Counted from the stretch's first letter, positions 17,166 to 26,666 are shown. The stretch is DNA of 64,000 nucleotides from Streptomyces hygroscopicus subsp. hygroscopicus (GCF_030269125.1 NZ_BSSM01000027.1:1-64000); one strand, 5' to 3'. The notes: generated by a model from the sequence alone, not told the origin. Translations and numbers: made by a program.

Positions 17166-18203
17166 GTGGCAGGACGTTTCGTTCAGCGGCCCACGCGTAC
17201 GAGTGTGCGCGGCGGGCATACGGCCGTGCCCGGGAGCGGGGCGGACGCGGGCCGTGCGGGCGGGATACCGCGGCAGGCGGCGGCTCCCGCGCGGGTGCGG
17301 CGATGGGTGCCCGAGGGGCCGCTCGATCTCGGACTGGTGCTCGGGCCGTTGCGGCGTGGGCCCGCTGATCCGACCTTCCGGGCCGCGGCGGACGGGTCCG
17401 TGTGGCGGGCGACCCGTACCCCGGCCGGTCCCGGCACGCTGCGGTTGCGGGCGTGCGGCGGCGAGGTGGTCGGGGAGGCGTGGGGGCCCGGGGCGCAGTG
17501 GCTGCTCGACGGGCTGCCCGCGTTGCTCGGCGCGGCCGACGATCCCGAGGCGTTCGTCCCCCGGCACCGGGTGGTGGCGCTGGCGCGGCACCGGCGGCCG
17601 GGCCTGCGGTTGACGCGCACCGGTCTGGTGCTGGAGTCGCTGATCCCCTCCGTTCTGGAGCAGAAGGTCACGGCGGACGAGGCGTACCGGGCGTGGCGGC
17701 TGCTCGTGCGGCGGTTCGGGGAACCCGCGCCGGGGCCGGCGGGGGCGGGGGAACGGCCGATGTTCGTCATGCCCGCGGCGCGGACGTGGGCGCTGATCCC
17801 CTCCTGGGAGTGGCATCGGGCCGGGGTCGACGACAAGCGCGCGTCCACGATCCTGCGGGCCGTCCGGGTCGCTTCGCGGCTGGAGCAGGCGGCGGGGATG
17901 CCGGCGCGGGAGGCTCGGGCGCGGTTGGAGGTCGTACCGGGGGTGGGGGTGTGGACGTCGGCGGAGGTGATCCAGCGCAGTCATGGCGCGGCGGACGAGG
18001 TGACGGTCGGGGATCTGCACCTGCCGGGCATCGTGGGGTGGGCGCTGGCGGGTGACCGGCACGCGGACGACTCCGTGATGCTCCGTCTGCTGGAGCCGTA
18101 TGCCGGTCAGCGGCACCGTGCCGCCCGCCTGATCCTCTTGAGCGGCGTCGCCCCGGCCCGGCGGGTTCCGAAGATGCCGCGCGTGGACATCGGCCTGCTC
18201 TGA
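17166..18203 (+). CDS. DNA-3-methyladenine glycosylase II-like (AlkA/HhH-GPD) protein
   Basis: A 345-aa base-excision repair glycosylase of the helix-hairpin-helix GPD superfamily. The helix-hairpin-helix is LEVVPGVGVWTSAEVIQRSH and the downstream DEVTVGDLHLPGIVGW contains the aspartate (VGD) that aligns with the catalytic Asp of AlkA. LESLIPSVLEQKVTADEAYR and RPMFVMPAARTWALIPSWEW are family-typical. The first ~45 residues are a low-complexity, basic extension. The GTG at 17166 starts shortly after fbiB. It should remove alkylated purines; the exact spectrum cannot be inferred. Confidence 0.85.
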   Translation: MAGRFVQRPTRTSVRGGHTAVPGSGADAGRAGGIPRQAAAPARVRRWVPEGPLDLGLVLGPLRRGPADPTFRAAADGSVWRATRTPAGPGTLRLRACGGEVVGEAWGPGAQWLLDGLPALLGAADDPEAFVPRHRVVALARHRRPGLRLTRTGLVLESLIPSVLEQKVTADEAYRAWRLLVRRFGEPAPGPAGAGERPMFVMPAARTWALIPSWEWHRAGVDDKRASTILRAVRVASRLEQAAGMPAREARARLEVVPGVGVWTSAEVIQRSHGAADEVTVGDLHLPGIVGWALAGDRHADDSVMLRLLEPYAGQRHRAARLILLSGVAPARRVPKMPRVDIGLL

Positions 18204-18329
18204 GCCGGGACCGGGCGGGGGCGGGTCCGTTCACCGGCGCCGGCCGGGCGCCTTCCCCGCAGGGGCCCCGGCATCCCGGGTGCGCGGCGAACCGCGCGAA
18301 AAGCCACGGCGAGGCCGCGGACGGCGATC

Positions 18330-18378
18330 CGGCCGAGGAGCCCCCGGGCCCTCCCGCAGGGGACGGGCGCCTCGGCCG
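18330..18378. terminator. Bidirectional terminator between convergent genes
   Basis: Nine-base arms CGGCCGAGG (18330-18338) and CCTCGGCCG (18370-18378) enclose a smaller internal hairpin of GCCC/TCCC with GGGA/GGGC. It lies between the converging glycosylase and nucleotidyltransferase genes, where a shared terminator is expected. Confidence 0.55.
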
Positions 18379-18388
18379 AGCCCCGTCC

Positions 18389-19471
18389 CTACTGGTCGGA
18401 GGAGAACCGCACCGCCCCCGCCGGGATACGCGCGTCGCACCACACCCGCGCCCCCTCGCGAAGCTCGTTGTCGGGGCCGATGACCGCGCCGTCGCCGATG
18501 ACCGTGCCCGTGAGGACCGAACGGGTGCCGACGCGGGCGCGGGTGCCGATGAGGGAGTCGGTGATGACCGCGCCGGGCTCGATGACCGCGCCGGGCAGGA
18601 TGGTCGAACCGAAGACCCGCGCCCCTTCCGCCACGAACGCGCCCTCCCCCACCACCGTGCCCCCGGTCAGCTTCGCGTCCGGCGCCACCTGGGCCGTCGG
18701 CAGCACCAGCCGGTCACCGCAGCGCCCCGGCACCGCCGGGGACGGCGCGCGCCCGAGCACCAGGTCCGCCGAGCCGCGCACGAACGCCGCCGGGGTGCCG
18801 AGGTCCAGCCAGTACGTCGAGTCGACCATGCCCTGCAGATGCGCCCCGGCCGCGAGCAGTTCGGGAAACGTCTCGCGCTCCACCGACACCGGCCGGCCCG
18901 CCGGGATCGCGTCGATGACCGAGCGCCGGAACACGTAGGCCCCCGCGTTGATCTGGTCGGTGACGATCTCCTCCGGCGTCTGCGGCTTCTCCAGGAACGC
19001 CAGCACCCGGCCCGTCCCGTCCGTCGGCACCAGGCCGTACGCGCGCGGGTCGCTCACCTTCGTCAGATGCAGCGAGACGTCCGCGCCCGTCGCCTCGTGG
19101 GTGTGGACGAGGGCCCGGATGTCCAGGCCCGTCAGGATGTCGCCGTTGAAGATCAGCACCGGCTCGTCGGGGCCGGAGTGCAGCCGCGAGGCGACGTTGC
19201 GGATCGCCCCGCCGGTGCCCAGCGGCTCCTCCTCGGTGACGTACTCGAGGTGGAGTCCCAGCGCCGAGCCGTCGCCGAAGTACGGCTCGAACACCTCGGC
19301 CAGATAGCTGGTGGCAAGGACGATGTGCTCGACGCCCGCGGCTCTCGCCCTCGCCAGCTGGTGCGTGAGGAACGGCACGCCCGCGGCCCGGACCATGGGC
19401 TTGGGCGTGTGCACGGTGAGCGGGCGCAGCCGGGTGCCTTTGCCGCCGACCAGGAGGATCGCTTCTGTCAC
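18389..19471 (-). CDS. manC: Mannose-1-phosphate guanylyltransferase-like NDP-sugar synthase
   Basis: A 360-aa nucleotidyltransferase that should make GDP-mannose from mannose-1-phosphate and GTP. It starts (GTG) VTEAILLVGGKGTRLRPLTV, the nucleotide-binding signature, continues with TPKPMVRAAGVPFLTHQL and a sugar-phosphate site around NAGAYVFRRSVIDAIPAGRP, and ends in a left-handed beta-helix of hexapeptide repeats (VVGEGAFVAEGARVFGSTIL). This domain order matches the GDP-mannose pyrophosphorylase group, although glucose-1-phosphate enzymes are close relatives. The manA and manB genes nearby support the mannose reading. The TIGR03089 gene is divergent from it. Confidence 0.82.
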   Translation of the reverse strand: MTEAILLVGGKGTRLRPLTVHTPKPMVRAAGVPFLTHQLARARAAGVEHIVLATSYLAEVFEPYFGDGSALGLHLEYVTEEEPLGTGGAIRNVASRLHSGPDEPVLIFNGDILTGLDIRALVHTHEATGADVSLHLTKVSDPRAYGLVPTDGTGRVLAFLEKPQTPEEIVTDQINAGAYVFRRSVIDAIPAGRPVSVERETFPELLAAGAHLQGMVDSTYWLDLGTPAAFVRGSADLVLGRAPSPAVPGRCGDRLVLPTAQVAPDAKLTGGTVVGEGAFVAEGARVFGSTILPGAVIEPGAVITDSLIGTRARVGTRSVLTGTVIGDGAVIGPDNELREGARVWCDARIPAGAVRFSSDQ

Positions 19472-19653
19472 CTGTCGTCTCTGCTTCCTGCCGGGACCGG
19501 CCGAACTGACTCGTTCTACTCGTATCGGCCGGTCAGTGTATGCAGACCGTAGCGACGGAGGCCGTGACAGCCACGCGGTTTGCCGTGAGAGGGGTGTGAG
19601 ATCAGTGAGAGACGCGCCCCGTCGCGTGCCCGTGCGCGCGTACCCTGTGCCGG

Positions 19654-20400
19654 GTGAACGCCACCGATCGCACCCCCGCCGACCTGCTGACTTCCGCCCT
19701 CGCCGCGGATCCCGGCCGCCCGCTGGTGACCTTCTACGACGACGCCACGGGCGAACGCGTCGAACTCTCCGTCGCCACCTTCGCCAACTGGGTGGCCAAG
19801 ACCGCGAACCTCCTCCAGGGCGACCTCTGCGTGGAACCCGGCGACCGGGTCGCGCTGCTGCTGCCCGCGCACTGGCAGACGGCGGTGTGGCTGCTGGCCT
19901 GCGACTCGGTGGGCGCGGTCGCAGACGTCGCCGGGGACCCGGCGGCGGCCGACGTGGTCGTCAGCGGGCCGGACACGCTGGAGGCGGCGCGGGCGTGCCG
20001 GGGCGAGCGGGTCGCGCTGGCGCTGCGGCCGCTCGGCGGACGGTTCCCGCGGCCGCCGGAGGGCTTCCTCGACTACGCCGTGGAAGTGCCGGGCCAGGGA
20101 GACAGGTTCGCGTCGCCGTACGACGGGGAGTCGGCCCTGATCGTGGCCGGCGCGGAGTTCAGCGGGGCCGAGGTGGTGCAGAAGGCCGTCGCCGACGCGG
20201 CCGGACTGGAGCTGACGGGGCCGGGTTCGCGACTGCTGTCGGGGTTGCCGTACGACACCTGGGAGGGGCTCAGCGCGGGGTTGTTCGCGCCGCTGGCCAG
20301 TGGGGGTTCCGTGGTGCTCTGCCGGAACCTGGAGCGCCTGGACGAGGAGGCGCTGGCGAAGCGGATCGACAGCGAGAAGGTGACGACGGTACGGCGATGA
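19654..20400 (+). CDS. TIGR03089 family protein
   Basis: A 248-aa actinobacterial protein resembling only the N-terminal part of acyl-CoA synthetases/AMP-dependent ligases (LVTFYDDATGERVELSVATF; GDRVALLLPAHWQTAVWLLA). The large ATP-binding core and the C-terminal lid of those ligases are missing, so it is unlikely to be an active adenylating enzyme. Its function is unknown; a structural or regulatory role near cell-wall genes is possible. It begins at a GTG (19654) and is followed 117 nt later by the first LCP gene on the same strand. Confidence 0.82.
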   Translation: MNATDRTPADLLTSALAADPGRPLVTFYDDATGERVELSVATFANWVAKTANLLQGDLCVEPGDRVALLLPAHWQTAVWLLACDSVGAVADVAGDPAAADVVVSGPDTLEAARACRGERVALALRPLGGRFPRPPEGFLDYAVEVPGQGDRFASPYDGESALIVAGAEFSGAEVVQKAVADAAGLELTGPGSRLLSGLPYDTWEGLSAGLFAPLASGGSVVLCRNLERLDEEALAKRIDSEKVTTVRR

Positions 20401-20517
20401 CTCCGGCCGGACGCGGGGTTTCTCCCCCTCACCGGAGTAGTACGGGATGCTTCCCCGCCCCGTCCGCCCCATCGTCGTAGGAGTACCACCCCTCCTCCGC
20501 CCCAGGGGGCCCGCACC

Positions 20518-21693
20518 GTGACCCACTCCCCTCCCCCCTGCGGTCCCCCCTCCGGCGGTTCGTCCGCGTCCGGGACGGGGATCGCGCGGCGGCGCCGGCG
20601 CCGGTGGGCGAAGGGGGCGGGACTCGGGGCGGCGGTCCTGGTCGCGGCGGCCGTCGGGGCCGGTTGGACGGTGTACGCCAAGCTCAGCTCCAACATCCGG
20701 GCCGATGACGCGGCGGCCGCCGAGCTGGGCCGGTACGAGCGCGAGCGGCCCGCGGTCCGGGCACCGGGGGCGCGGAACATCCTGCTGATCGGGTCCGACA
20801 CCCGGGCCGGGAACGGCAACGACCGCTACGGCCGGGACCTGGGCAGCCAGCGGTCCGACACGACGATCCTGCTGCACCTGGCGGCGGACCGGCGCGGCGC
20901 CACCGCCGTGTCGATCCCGCGGGACCTGATGGTGGACGTCCCCGGCTGCCTGCGGGCCGACGGCACCCGGGGCGAGCCGGTGTTCGCGATGTTCAACCAC
21001 GCCTTCGAGCTGGGCGGTTCGGCGTGCACGGTCCGTACCGTCGAGAAGCTGACGGACATCCGCGTCGACCACCACATGGTCGTGGACTTCAGCGGGTTCA
21101 AGGACATGGTGGACGCCGTCGGCGGGGTGCGGGTCTGCCTGAAGGAGCCCGTCGACGACAAGGCGGCCGCGCTCAGGCTGCCCGCGGGCGAGGTCACGCT
21201 CGACGGGGAGCAGGCCCTCGGCTACGTACGGGCCCGCGAGTCGCTGGGCGACGGCAGCGACACCGAGCGGATGCGGCGACAGCAGCGTTTCCTCGGCGCG
21301 CTGGTCACGAGGGTGCGCGGCGACGACGTCCTGCTGAACCCGGTACGGCTGTATGCCGTGCTGGACGCGGCGACCTCCTCGCTGACCACCGATCCGGGGC
21401 TGGCGGACCTGGGCGGCCTGTACCGGTTGGTGCGGACGGTGCGGGACATCCCCGCCGCACGGGTGCAGTTCCTGACGGTGCCGAGGCAGGCGTACGTCTA
21501 CGACGCCGACCGTGACCAACTCGTGGAGCCCGAGGCCGAGAAGCTGTTCGAGCGGCTGCGCCTGGACCAGCCTCTGGTGGTCGCCGGGCAGGCCCCGCAG
21601 AAGCCGCCGGCATCACAAAAGGGCACAAAGTCCAGCGCCTCTCCCGCGCCCACCTACACCGGGAACACCGCCGCCGAGCACGGCTGCGGGTAA
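20518..21693 (+). CDS. LCP (LytR-CpsA-Psr) family protein 1
   Basis: A 391-aa membrane-anchored protein with a short basic cytosolic N-terminus (IARRRRRRWAKGAG), one transmembrane helix (residues ~37-58) and an extracytoplasmic LCP domain. The core motifs NILLIGSDTRAGNG, SDTTILLHLAADRRGATAVS and IPRDLMVDVPGC supply the conserved Asp and Arg residues that bind the lipid pyrophosphate. LCP enzymes transfer anionic or neutral glycopolymers from undecaprenyl carriers to peptidoglycan. There is no LytR_C domain; the tail is Ser/Thr/Pro rich. The GTG at 20518 has AGGGGG 8 nt upstream. Confidence 0.92.
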   Translation: MTHSPPPCGPPSGGSSASGTGIARRRRRRWAKGAGLGAAVLVAAAVGAGWTVYAKLSSNIRADDAAAAELGRYERERPAVRAPGARNILLIGSDTRAGNGNDRYGRDLGSQRSDTTILLHLAADRRGATAVSIPRDLMVDVPGCLRADGTRGEPVFAMFNHAFELGGSACTVRTVEKLTDIRVDHHMVVDFSGFKDMVDAVGGVRVCLKEPVDDKAAALRLPAGEVTLDGEQALGYVRARESLGDGSDTERMRRQQRFLGALVTRVRGDDVLLNPVRLYAVLDAATSSLTTDPGLADLGGLYRLVRTVRDIPAARVQFLTVPRQAYVYDADRDQLVEPEAEKLFERLRLDQPLVVAGQAPQKPPASQKGTKSSASPAPTYTGNTAAEHGCG

Positions 21694-21740
21694 GACGTTC
21701 ACCAAGGCCGCGGACTTCCGTTCAGAAAATGAGATGGATT

Positions 21741-21796
21741 GCCCAGTTGTAGGGACGACGAATTTGTCACCGGCGTCCCTAGACGCTGAACTGGGC
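21741..21796 (+). promoter_or_regulatory. Nested inverted repeat upstream of LCP 2
   Basis: Two inverted repeats share one centre: GCCCAGTT (21741-21748) with AACTGGGC (21789-21796), and inside them AGGGACG (21751-21757) with CGTCCCT (21774-21780). The structure lies 130 nt before the LCP 2 start. It could be a leader hairpin, a terminator for LCP 1 (stop at 21693), or paired operators. Confidence 0.45.
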
Positions 21797-21924
21797 GGAT
21801 AGTGTGAGCGATCCGGTGCACGTGGCCACGAGGTCCGACCTGGGGTCGTGCACTGTTTCACCGAGACCCGAGCGCCTTTGAGGGGGAAGGCGCCGCGTGG
21901 CCCCGACGGAGGATTCGGACAACC

Positions 21925-23784
21925 GTGGACGCGCAAGGCCGTGGGCGGGCGGACAACATCGATCCCGCAGACCAGTGGGTGCTCAATCCGAACACCGGTG
22001 AATACGAACTGCGACTGCCTCCTTCCGGAACGCAATCGGTTCCCGGTCCGCGCAAGCCGTCCGCGCAGGACGGCAGCGGTTCACGACGCCGCCGGCGCAA
22101 CGACATGGCGCCCGGTGAGACCCGCGAGATGAGCACGGTGCCCGCGCCCGACGGCGGGCGCGAGGCGGGCGGGACACGAACCCAGGACGGGACGCGTGCG
22201 CAGGACGGCCGTACCCGTGACGGGTCCCGCGCCGGGGACGAGGCGCGCGCCGGGGACGTACCCCCGCCGCGTTCCTCCCGGCGTCGTACCGCCGAGCCCG
22301 AGACCGCGCCGGGACGGCGCGGCCGGCGGCCGGTGAAGAAGAAGTCGAAGGCGAAGAAGGTGCTGGCGTGGACGGCCGGCGGCACGGCCTTCGCGCTGGT
22401 CGCGGTCGGCACCGCCGGGTACCTGTACCTCAAGCACCTTGAGGGCAACATCAGTTCGACCGATGTCGGGGACGCGGGCTCCAAGGGCTTCAGCAAGGAC
22501 GAGGCCTTCAACCTGCTGATCATCGGCACCGACAAGCGGACCGGCAAGGGCAACGGGGGCTACGGCGACAAGGGCAGCGTCGGGCACGCGGACACGAACA
22601 TACTGCTGCACGTCTCGAAGGACCGGACCAACGCGACCGCGCTGAGCATCCCGCGCGACCTGATCGTGAACGTCCCGGACTGCGAGACCATCCAGCCCGA
22701 CGGCAGCAAGAAGGTCATTCCCGGCACGGAGAACGTGCGCTTCAACACCAGTCTCGGACAGGACGGGCGGGACCCGGGCTGCACCATGCGGACCGTGAAG
22801 GAGGTCACCGGCATTGCGCCGGATCATTTCATGATGGTGGACTTCAACGCGGTGAAGACGCTGACCAGCGCGGTGGGCGGCGTCGAGGTCTGTGTGGCGC
22901 ACCCCGTGGACGACAAGCAGTCCCATCTCAAGCTCCCGGCGGGCAAGTCGGTGGTGGAGGGCGAGCAGGCCCTCGCCTTCGTGCGCACCCGGCACAGCTT
23001 CGGCAACCAGGGCGACCTGGACCGCATCAAGGTCCAGCAGCAGTTCCTGGGCTCGCTGATGCGCAAGATGTCCTCCAGCGACACCCTCTCCAGCCCCTCG
23101 AAGATGATGGACCTCGCGGAGGCGGCCACCAAGGCGCTGACCGTGGACACCGGCATCAAGAGCATCAACACGCTGAAGGACATGGCGATGGAGCTCAAGA
23201 AGGTGCCGCCGAAGAACATCACCTTCACCACGGTGCCGGTGCTGGACAACCCCGCCGAGAAGGTCCACGCGACCGTGGTCCTCAACCAGGCGACGGCACC
23301 CTCGGTCTTCCAGGCGATACAGAACGACGTCTCCTTCACCGACGTCAAGCGCAAGCAGAAGGCCGCCAAGGACGCGCAGGCCGCCCGTCTGAAGGGCACC
23401 AGGTCCGCGGCCTCCGACGTGCGGGTGCGGGTCCTCAACGGCGGTGCCGATCAGGGCAGCGCGCAGGAGACGATCAGGTGGCTCCAAAACTCCCAAGGCG
23501 TGCTGAAGTCGGAGAACGCGGGCAACGCCCCGGCGGGGCTCCAGAAGACCACGCTGGAGTACGCGCCGGACCAGGCCGCGCAGGCACGGGAGTTGGCCGC
23601 GCTGATGGGGCTTCCCGGCTCGGCGCTCAAGCCGGGTTCGAGCGTCCTGAACTCCCAGGGGCTGCCGGCGATGACGCTGACCCTGGGCAAGGACTTCAAG
23701 GGCGCGGGCACGCCGGTCGCCGCGCCGGACAAGGCGCCGAAGGTCGACAAGTCAACGGCCGACGAGGTTAAGTGCGCCTCATAG
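21925..23784 (+). CDS. LCP family protein 2 with C-terminal LytR_C domain
   Basis: A 619-aa protein. Residues 1-~140 are a long, charged, disordered cytosolic segment ending in a Lys-rich patch (RRPVKKKSKAKKVLAW), followed by one transmembrane helix (~147-170). The LCP domain holds NLLIIGTDKRTGKGNGGYG, HADTNILLHVSKDRTNATAL and SIPRDLIVNVPDC, with intact catalytic Asp/Arg residues. Near the C-terminus RVRVLNGGADQGSAQETIRW begins a LytR_C domain. GGAGG (21908-21912) precedes the GTG start at good distance. It is in a run of rightward LCP genes and probably anchors a wall glycopolymer. Confidence 0.92.
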   Translation: MDAQGRGRADNIDPADQWVLNPNTGEYELRLPPSGTQSVPGPRKPSAQDGSGSRRRRRNDMAPGETREMSTVPAPDGGREAGGTRTQDGTRAQDGRTRDGSRAGDEARAGDVPPPRSSRRRTAEPETAPGRRGRRPVKKKSKAKKVLAWTAGGTAFALVAVGTAGYLYLKHLEGNISSTDVGDAGSKGFSKDEAFNLLIIGTDKRTGKGNGGYGDKGSVGHADTNILLHVSKDRTNATALSIPRDLIVNVPDCETIQPDGSKKVIPGTENVRFNTSLGQDGRDPGCTMRTVKEVTGIAPDHFMMVDFNAVKTLTSAVGGVEVCVAHPVDDKQSHLKLPAGKSVVEGEQALAFVRTRHSFGNQGDLDRIKVQQQFLGSLMRKMSSSDTLSSPSKMMDLAEAATKALTVDTGIKSINTLKDMAMELKKVPPKNITFTTVPVLDNPAEKVHATVVLNQATAPSVFQAIQNDVSFTDVKRKQKAAKDAQAARLKGTRSAASDVRVRVLNGGADQGSAQETIRWLQNSQGVLKSENAGNAPAGLQKTTLEYAPDQAAQARELAALMGLPGSALKPGSSVLNSQGLPAMTLTLGKDFKGAGTPVAAPDKAPKVDKSTADEVKCAS

Positions 23785-23793
23785 GTAACCCTG

Positions 23794-23836
23794 CGGGCCC
23801 GTCGTGCGTCTAACCACTCGACGCGGGACGGGCCCG
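23794..23836 (+). terminator. Hairpin terminator between LCP 2 and LCP 3
   Basis: CGGGCCCGTC (23794-23803) pairs perfectly with GACGGGCCCG (23827-23836). It begins 9 nt after the LCP 2 stop and ends 4 nt before the first possible LCP 3 start, which argues against translation starting at that ATG if transcripts read through. Confidence 0.6.
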
Positions 23837-23840
23837 TCGC

Positions 23841-25541
23841 ATGGCGCAAAAGGGCGGGGAGGGCAGGAGATTGGCGCAGAGCGAGGTGCGGGGTGACGCT
23901 GCCGAAGTGGACGACACGATGGCGCTCACACCGCGGACGGCGGACCCGGAGGCCGCGGCCGGGCGGCACGGCGGCGGGCGGCGCAAGGGGGGATCGGACG
24001 GTCCGAAGGGTCCGGGGGGTGCCACGACCGACCGGCGGCGCCGGCGACGGCGAGCGCTGCGCTGGTCGGCGACGGTCCTCGCGGTGGTCATACTCGGCAC
24101 GGCCGGCGCCGGTTACCTCTACTACCGGCACCTGAACGCCAACATACGCAAGGGCGAGCGCAGCAGCGGTGACGCCAAGGCGCAGAAGACCGCCCCGAAC
24201 GCGGCCGGACAGACCCCGCTGAACATCCTGCTGATCGGCTCGGACAGCCGTAACTCGGCCGAGAACCTGAAGCTGGGCGGCAGCAGGAGCAGCGTCGGCG
24301 ATCCCCCGCTCGGGGACGTGCAGATGCTCATCCACATCTCCGCCGACCGCAAGAGCGCCGCGATGGTGAGCATCCCCCGGGACACCCGCGTCGACATCCC
24401 CAAGTGCACGGACCCGCAAACCGGCAAGGTCTATCCGGCCACCAACGACATCATCAACACCACCCTCGGCCGGGGCGGCGCCGGCTGCACGCTGGCCACC
24501 TGGGAGAACCTCACCGGGGTCTACATCGACCACTGGATGACGATCGACTTCGCGGGCGTGGTGAAGATGGCGGACGCCATCGGCGGCGTCGACGTCTGTG
24601 TGCGGCAGAACGTCTGGGACCGTTCGACCGCCGCCCAGCGCGGTGGCTCCGGGCTGAAGCTGACGGCCGGTACGCACAAGGTCAAGGGCGTGCAGGCGCT
24701 CCAGTGGCTGCGCACCCGGCACGCCTGGGGCAGCGACCTGATGCGGGCCCGCGCCCAGCACATGTACCTCAACTCCATGATCCGCACGCTCAAGTCGCAG
24801 AACGTGTTCACCGACACCGGGCGCCTGATGGACCTGGCCGACTCGGCCACCAAGTCCCTCCAGGTCTCCGAGGAGATCGGCACGGTCAAGAAGCTGTACG
24901 ACCTCGGCATGGAGATGAAGTCCGTGCCGTCGAACCGCATCACGAGCGTGACGATGCCCAACCTCCCGGACCCGCAGAACCCCAGGAACCACGTCGTCCC
25001 GGACCCGGCCGGCGCGAGCAGGGTCTGGGAGATGCTCCGCGACGACATCCCGCTCGACAAGAACGGCGGGCCCTCCGGCGCCAAGCAGGCCGGCGGCAAG
25101 CCCCAGCCGACGAAGTCGCCCTCCACCGATCCGGCCCGGCTCGGCGTCCTCGTCCAGAACGGCACGGGCTCCTCCTCCGAGGCGGCGGTCCCCCGCCGGG
25201 CCCGCACCATCGCCGAGGCCCTCGTGGCCCGGGGCTACTCCCGTGCGACGGCCGACACCGTGCCCCCGCCGTCCCAGGACAAGACGGTGGTCGAGTACCC
25301 CAGCGCCGACCTCGAAGGCGACGCGCAGGGTGTGGCCAAGGCACTGGGCCTGCCGACGACCGCGGTGAAGCAGTCCACCGCCGTCTCCGGCGTCACCCTC
25401 CTGCTCGGCGCCGACTGGCGCACCGGCACCACCTATCCCAAGCAGCCGAAGCCCAAGGCCGGCGACATCCCCACCAACGCCGACGCCATCAACGGCGCGG
25501 ACCACGACTGCATGGACGTGTACAAGCCGTACCAGTGGTGA
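23841..25541 (+). CDS. LCP family protein 3 with LytR_C domain
   Basis: A 566-aa membrane-anchored LCP protein if the ATG at 23841 is used. That ATG abuts a terminator hairpin and has no ribosome binding site; the TTG at 23871, preceded by GGGGAGGG 8 nt upstream, is a good alternative (556 aa). A basic cytosolic segment, one transmembrane helix (~80-100) and the LCP domain follow: NILLIGSDSRNSAENLKLGG, QMLIHISADRKSAAMVSIPR, then NTTLGRGGAGCTLATWENLT. The C-terminal ~130 residues (RLGVLVQNGTGSSSEAAVPR) form a LytR_C domain. It presumably acts in glycopolymer attachment with its paralogues. Confidence 0.9.
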   Translation: MAQKGGEGRRLAQSEVRGDAAEVDDTMALTPRTADPEAAAGRHGGGRRKGGSDGPKGPGGATTDRRRRRRRALRWSATVLAVVILGTAGAGYLYYRHLNANIRKGERSSGDAKAQKTAPNAAGQTPLNILLIGSDSRNSAENLKLGGSRSSVGDPPLGDVQMLIHISADRKSAAMVSIPRDTRVDIPKCTDPQTGKVYPATNDIINTTLGRGGAGCTLATWENLTGVYIDHWMTIDFAGVVKMADAIGGVDVCVRQNVWDRSTAAQRGGSGLKLTAGTHKVKGVQALQWLRTRHAWGSDLMRARAQHMYLNSMIRTLKSQNVFTDTGRLMDLADSATKSLQVSEEIGTVKKLYDLGMEMKSVPSNRITSVTMPNLPDPQNPRNHVVPDPAGASRVWEMLRDDIPLDKNGGPSGAKQAGGKPQPTKSPSTDPARLGVLVQNGTGSSSEAAVPRRARTIAEALVARGYSRATADTVPPPSQDKTVVEYPSADLEGDAQGVAKALGLPTTAVKQSTAVSGVTLLLGADWRTGTTYPKQPKPKAGDIPTNADAINGADHDCMDVYKPYQW

Positions 25542-25560
25542 ACGCCGTACCGGCGGTGAA

Positions 25561-25598
25561 CGAGGCGGGGCCCCTCCGGATGGAGGGGCCCCGCCTCG
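25561..25598. terminator. Perfect 17-bp bidirectional terminator
   Basis: Bases 25561-25577 pair perfectly with 25582-25598 across a GGAT loop. The hairpin sits between the convergent LCP 3 and glycosyltransferase genes, 20 and 28 nt from their stops, and should end transcripts from both sides. Confidence 0.85.
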
Positions 25599-25625
25599 TT
25601 CACGGGCGCTCGTGTGCGTCGGGGG

Positions 25626-26666
25626 TCAGGCGTTCGCGTCCACGGCGCTGTGCACCGCGGGCCGGCGCGACGCGATGACCCGCTTGGCCAGCGACTTCGG
25701 GCTGGTCAGGAAGCCCCAGCCCCAGGACATGTGCATGGTGGCGAGGGCCACGGGGATCTGGAGGCGCGCCTTGAGGGGCAGGCCCTTGCCGGCGGGGAGG
25801 GAGCCGACGGTGATCGCGGCGAGGTAGCCGCCGGGGATCACCAGGCCCCAGGGGGTCAGGGCCACGCCCACCACCAGGCCGGCCGCTATCGCGCAGACCG
25901 CGGTCGGCGGGGCGAGGTAGCGCAGGTTGATGGAACCGGAGTGGTAGCGGGCGACGACGTGGCGCCAGCGGCCGTAGTCCTTGTACTGCTTGGCCAGCGC
26001 CCGCACCGACGGGCGGGGCCGGTACGAGACCTTCAGTTCCGGCGAGAACCAGATCAGGCCGCCCGCCTCGCGGATGCGGAAGTTCAGCTCCCAGTCCTGG
26101 GCGCGGATGAACTCCTCGTTGTAGCCGCCCTGCTGCTCCAGCGCCTCGCGGCGGAAGACACCGAGGTAGACCGTCTCCGCGGGGGCCGCGTCGCCGCCGG
26201 TGTGGAAGGCCGCGTTGCCGACGCCGATCCTGGAGGTCATCGCGGCGGCGACCGCGTGCTCCCAGTCGTTCTCGCCCTCGGCGTGCATGATGCCGCCGAC
26301 GTTCTGCGCGCCGGTCTCCTCCAGGAGCCGTACGGCGGTCTCGATGTAGTTCGGCGACAGCATGCCGTGGCCGTCGACGCGGACCACGATCGGATGCCGG
26401 GAGGCCTTGATCGCCGCGTTCAGCGCGGCGGGGGTGCGGCCGGTCGGGTTCGGGACGGTGTGGACGCGGGGGTCTTCGGCCACGAGCGCGGCGGCGATCT
26501 CGTCCGTGCGGTCCGTGGACGGACCGAGGGCGATCACGACCTCCATGTCGCCGCCGTACTCCTGCGCGAGGATCGCTTGGACGGCCCCGCGCAGATGCCG
26601 TTCCTCGTTGAGGACGGGCATGATCACGGATACAGCGGGGAACCGCACGTCGGGCTTGGCGTTCAT
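25626..26666 (-). CDS. Family 2 glycosyltransferase
   Basis: A 346-aa GT2 enzyme. PAVSVIMPVLNEERHLRGAV is the nucleotide-binding start, VVRVDGHGMLSPNYIE holds the DxH/DxD-type motif, and RAQDWELNFRIREAGG supplies the catalytic-base region (ED/QD box). Two hydrophobic segments near residues 250-285 suggest membrane association. The product may be a membrane-linked glycan precursor. It is embedded, in opposite orientation, among LCP genes, fitting a role in making the polymer they attach; this is inference from context. Confidence 0.88.
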   Translation of the reverse strand: MNAKPDVRFPAVSVIMPVLNEERHLRGAVQAILAQEYGGDMEVVIALGPSTDRTDEIAAALVAEDPRVHTVPNPTGRTPAALNAAIKASRHPIVVRVDGHGMLSPNYIETAVRLLEETGAQNVGGIMHAEGENDWEHAVAAAMTSRIGVGNAAFHTGGDAAPAETVYLGVFRREALEQQGGYNEEFIRAQDWELNFRIREAGGLIWFSPELKVSYRPRPSVRALAKQYKDYGRWRHVVARYHSGSINLRYLAPPTAVCAIAAGLVVGVALTPWGLVIPGGYLAAITVGSLPAGKGLPLKARLQIPVALATMHMSWGWGFLTSPKSLAKRVIASRRPAVHSAVDANA

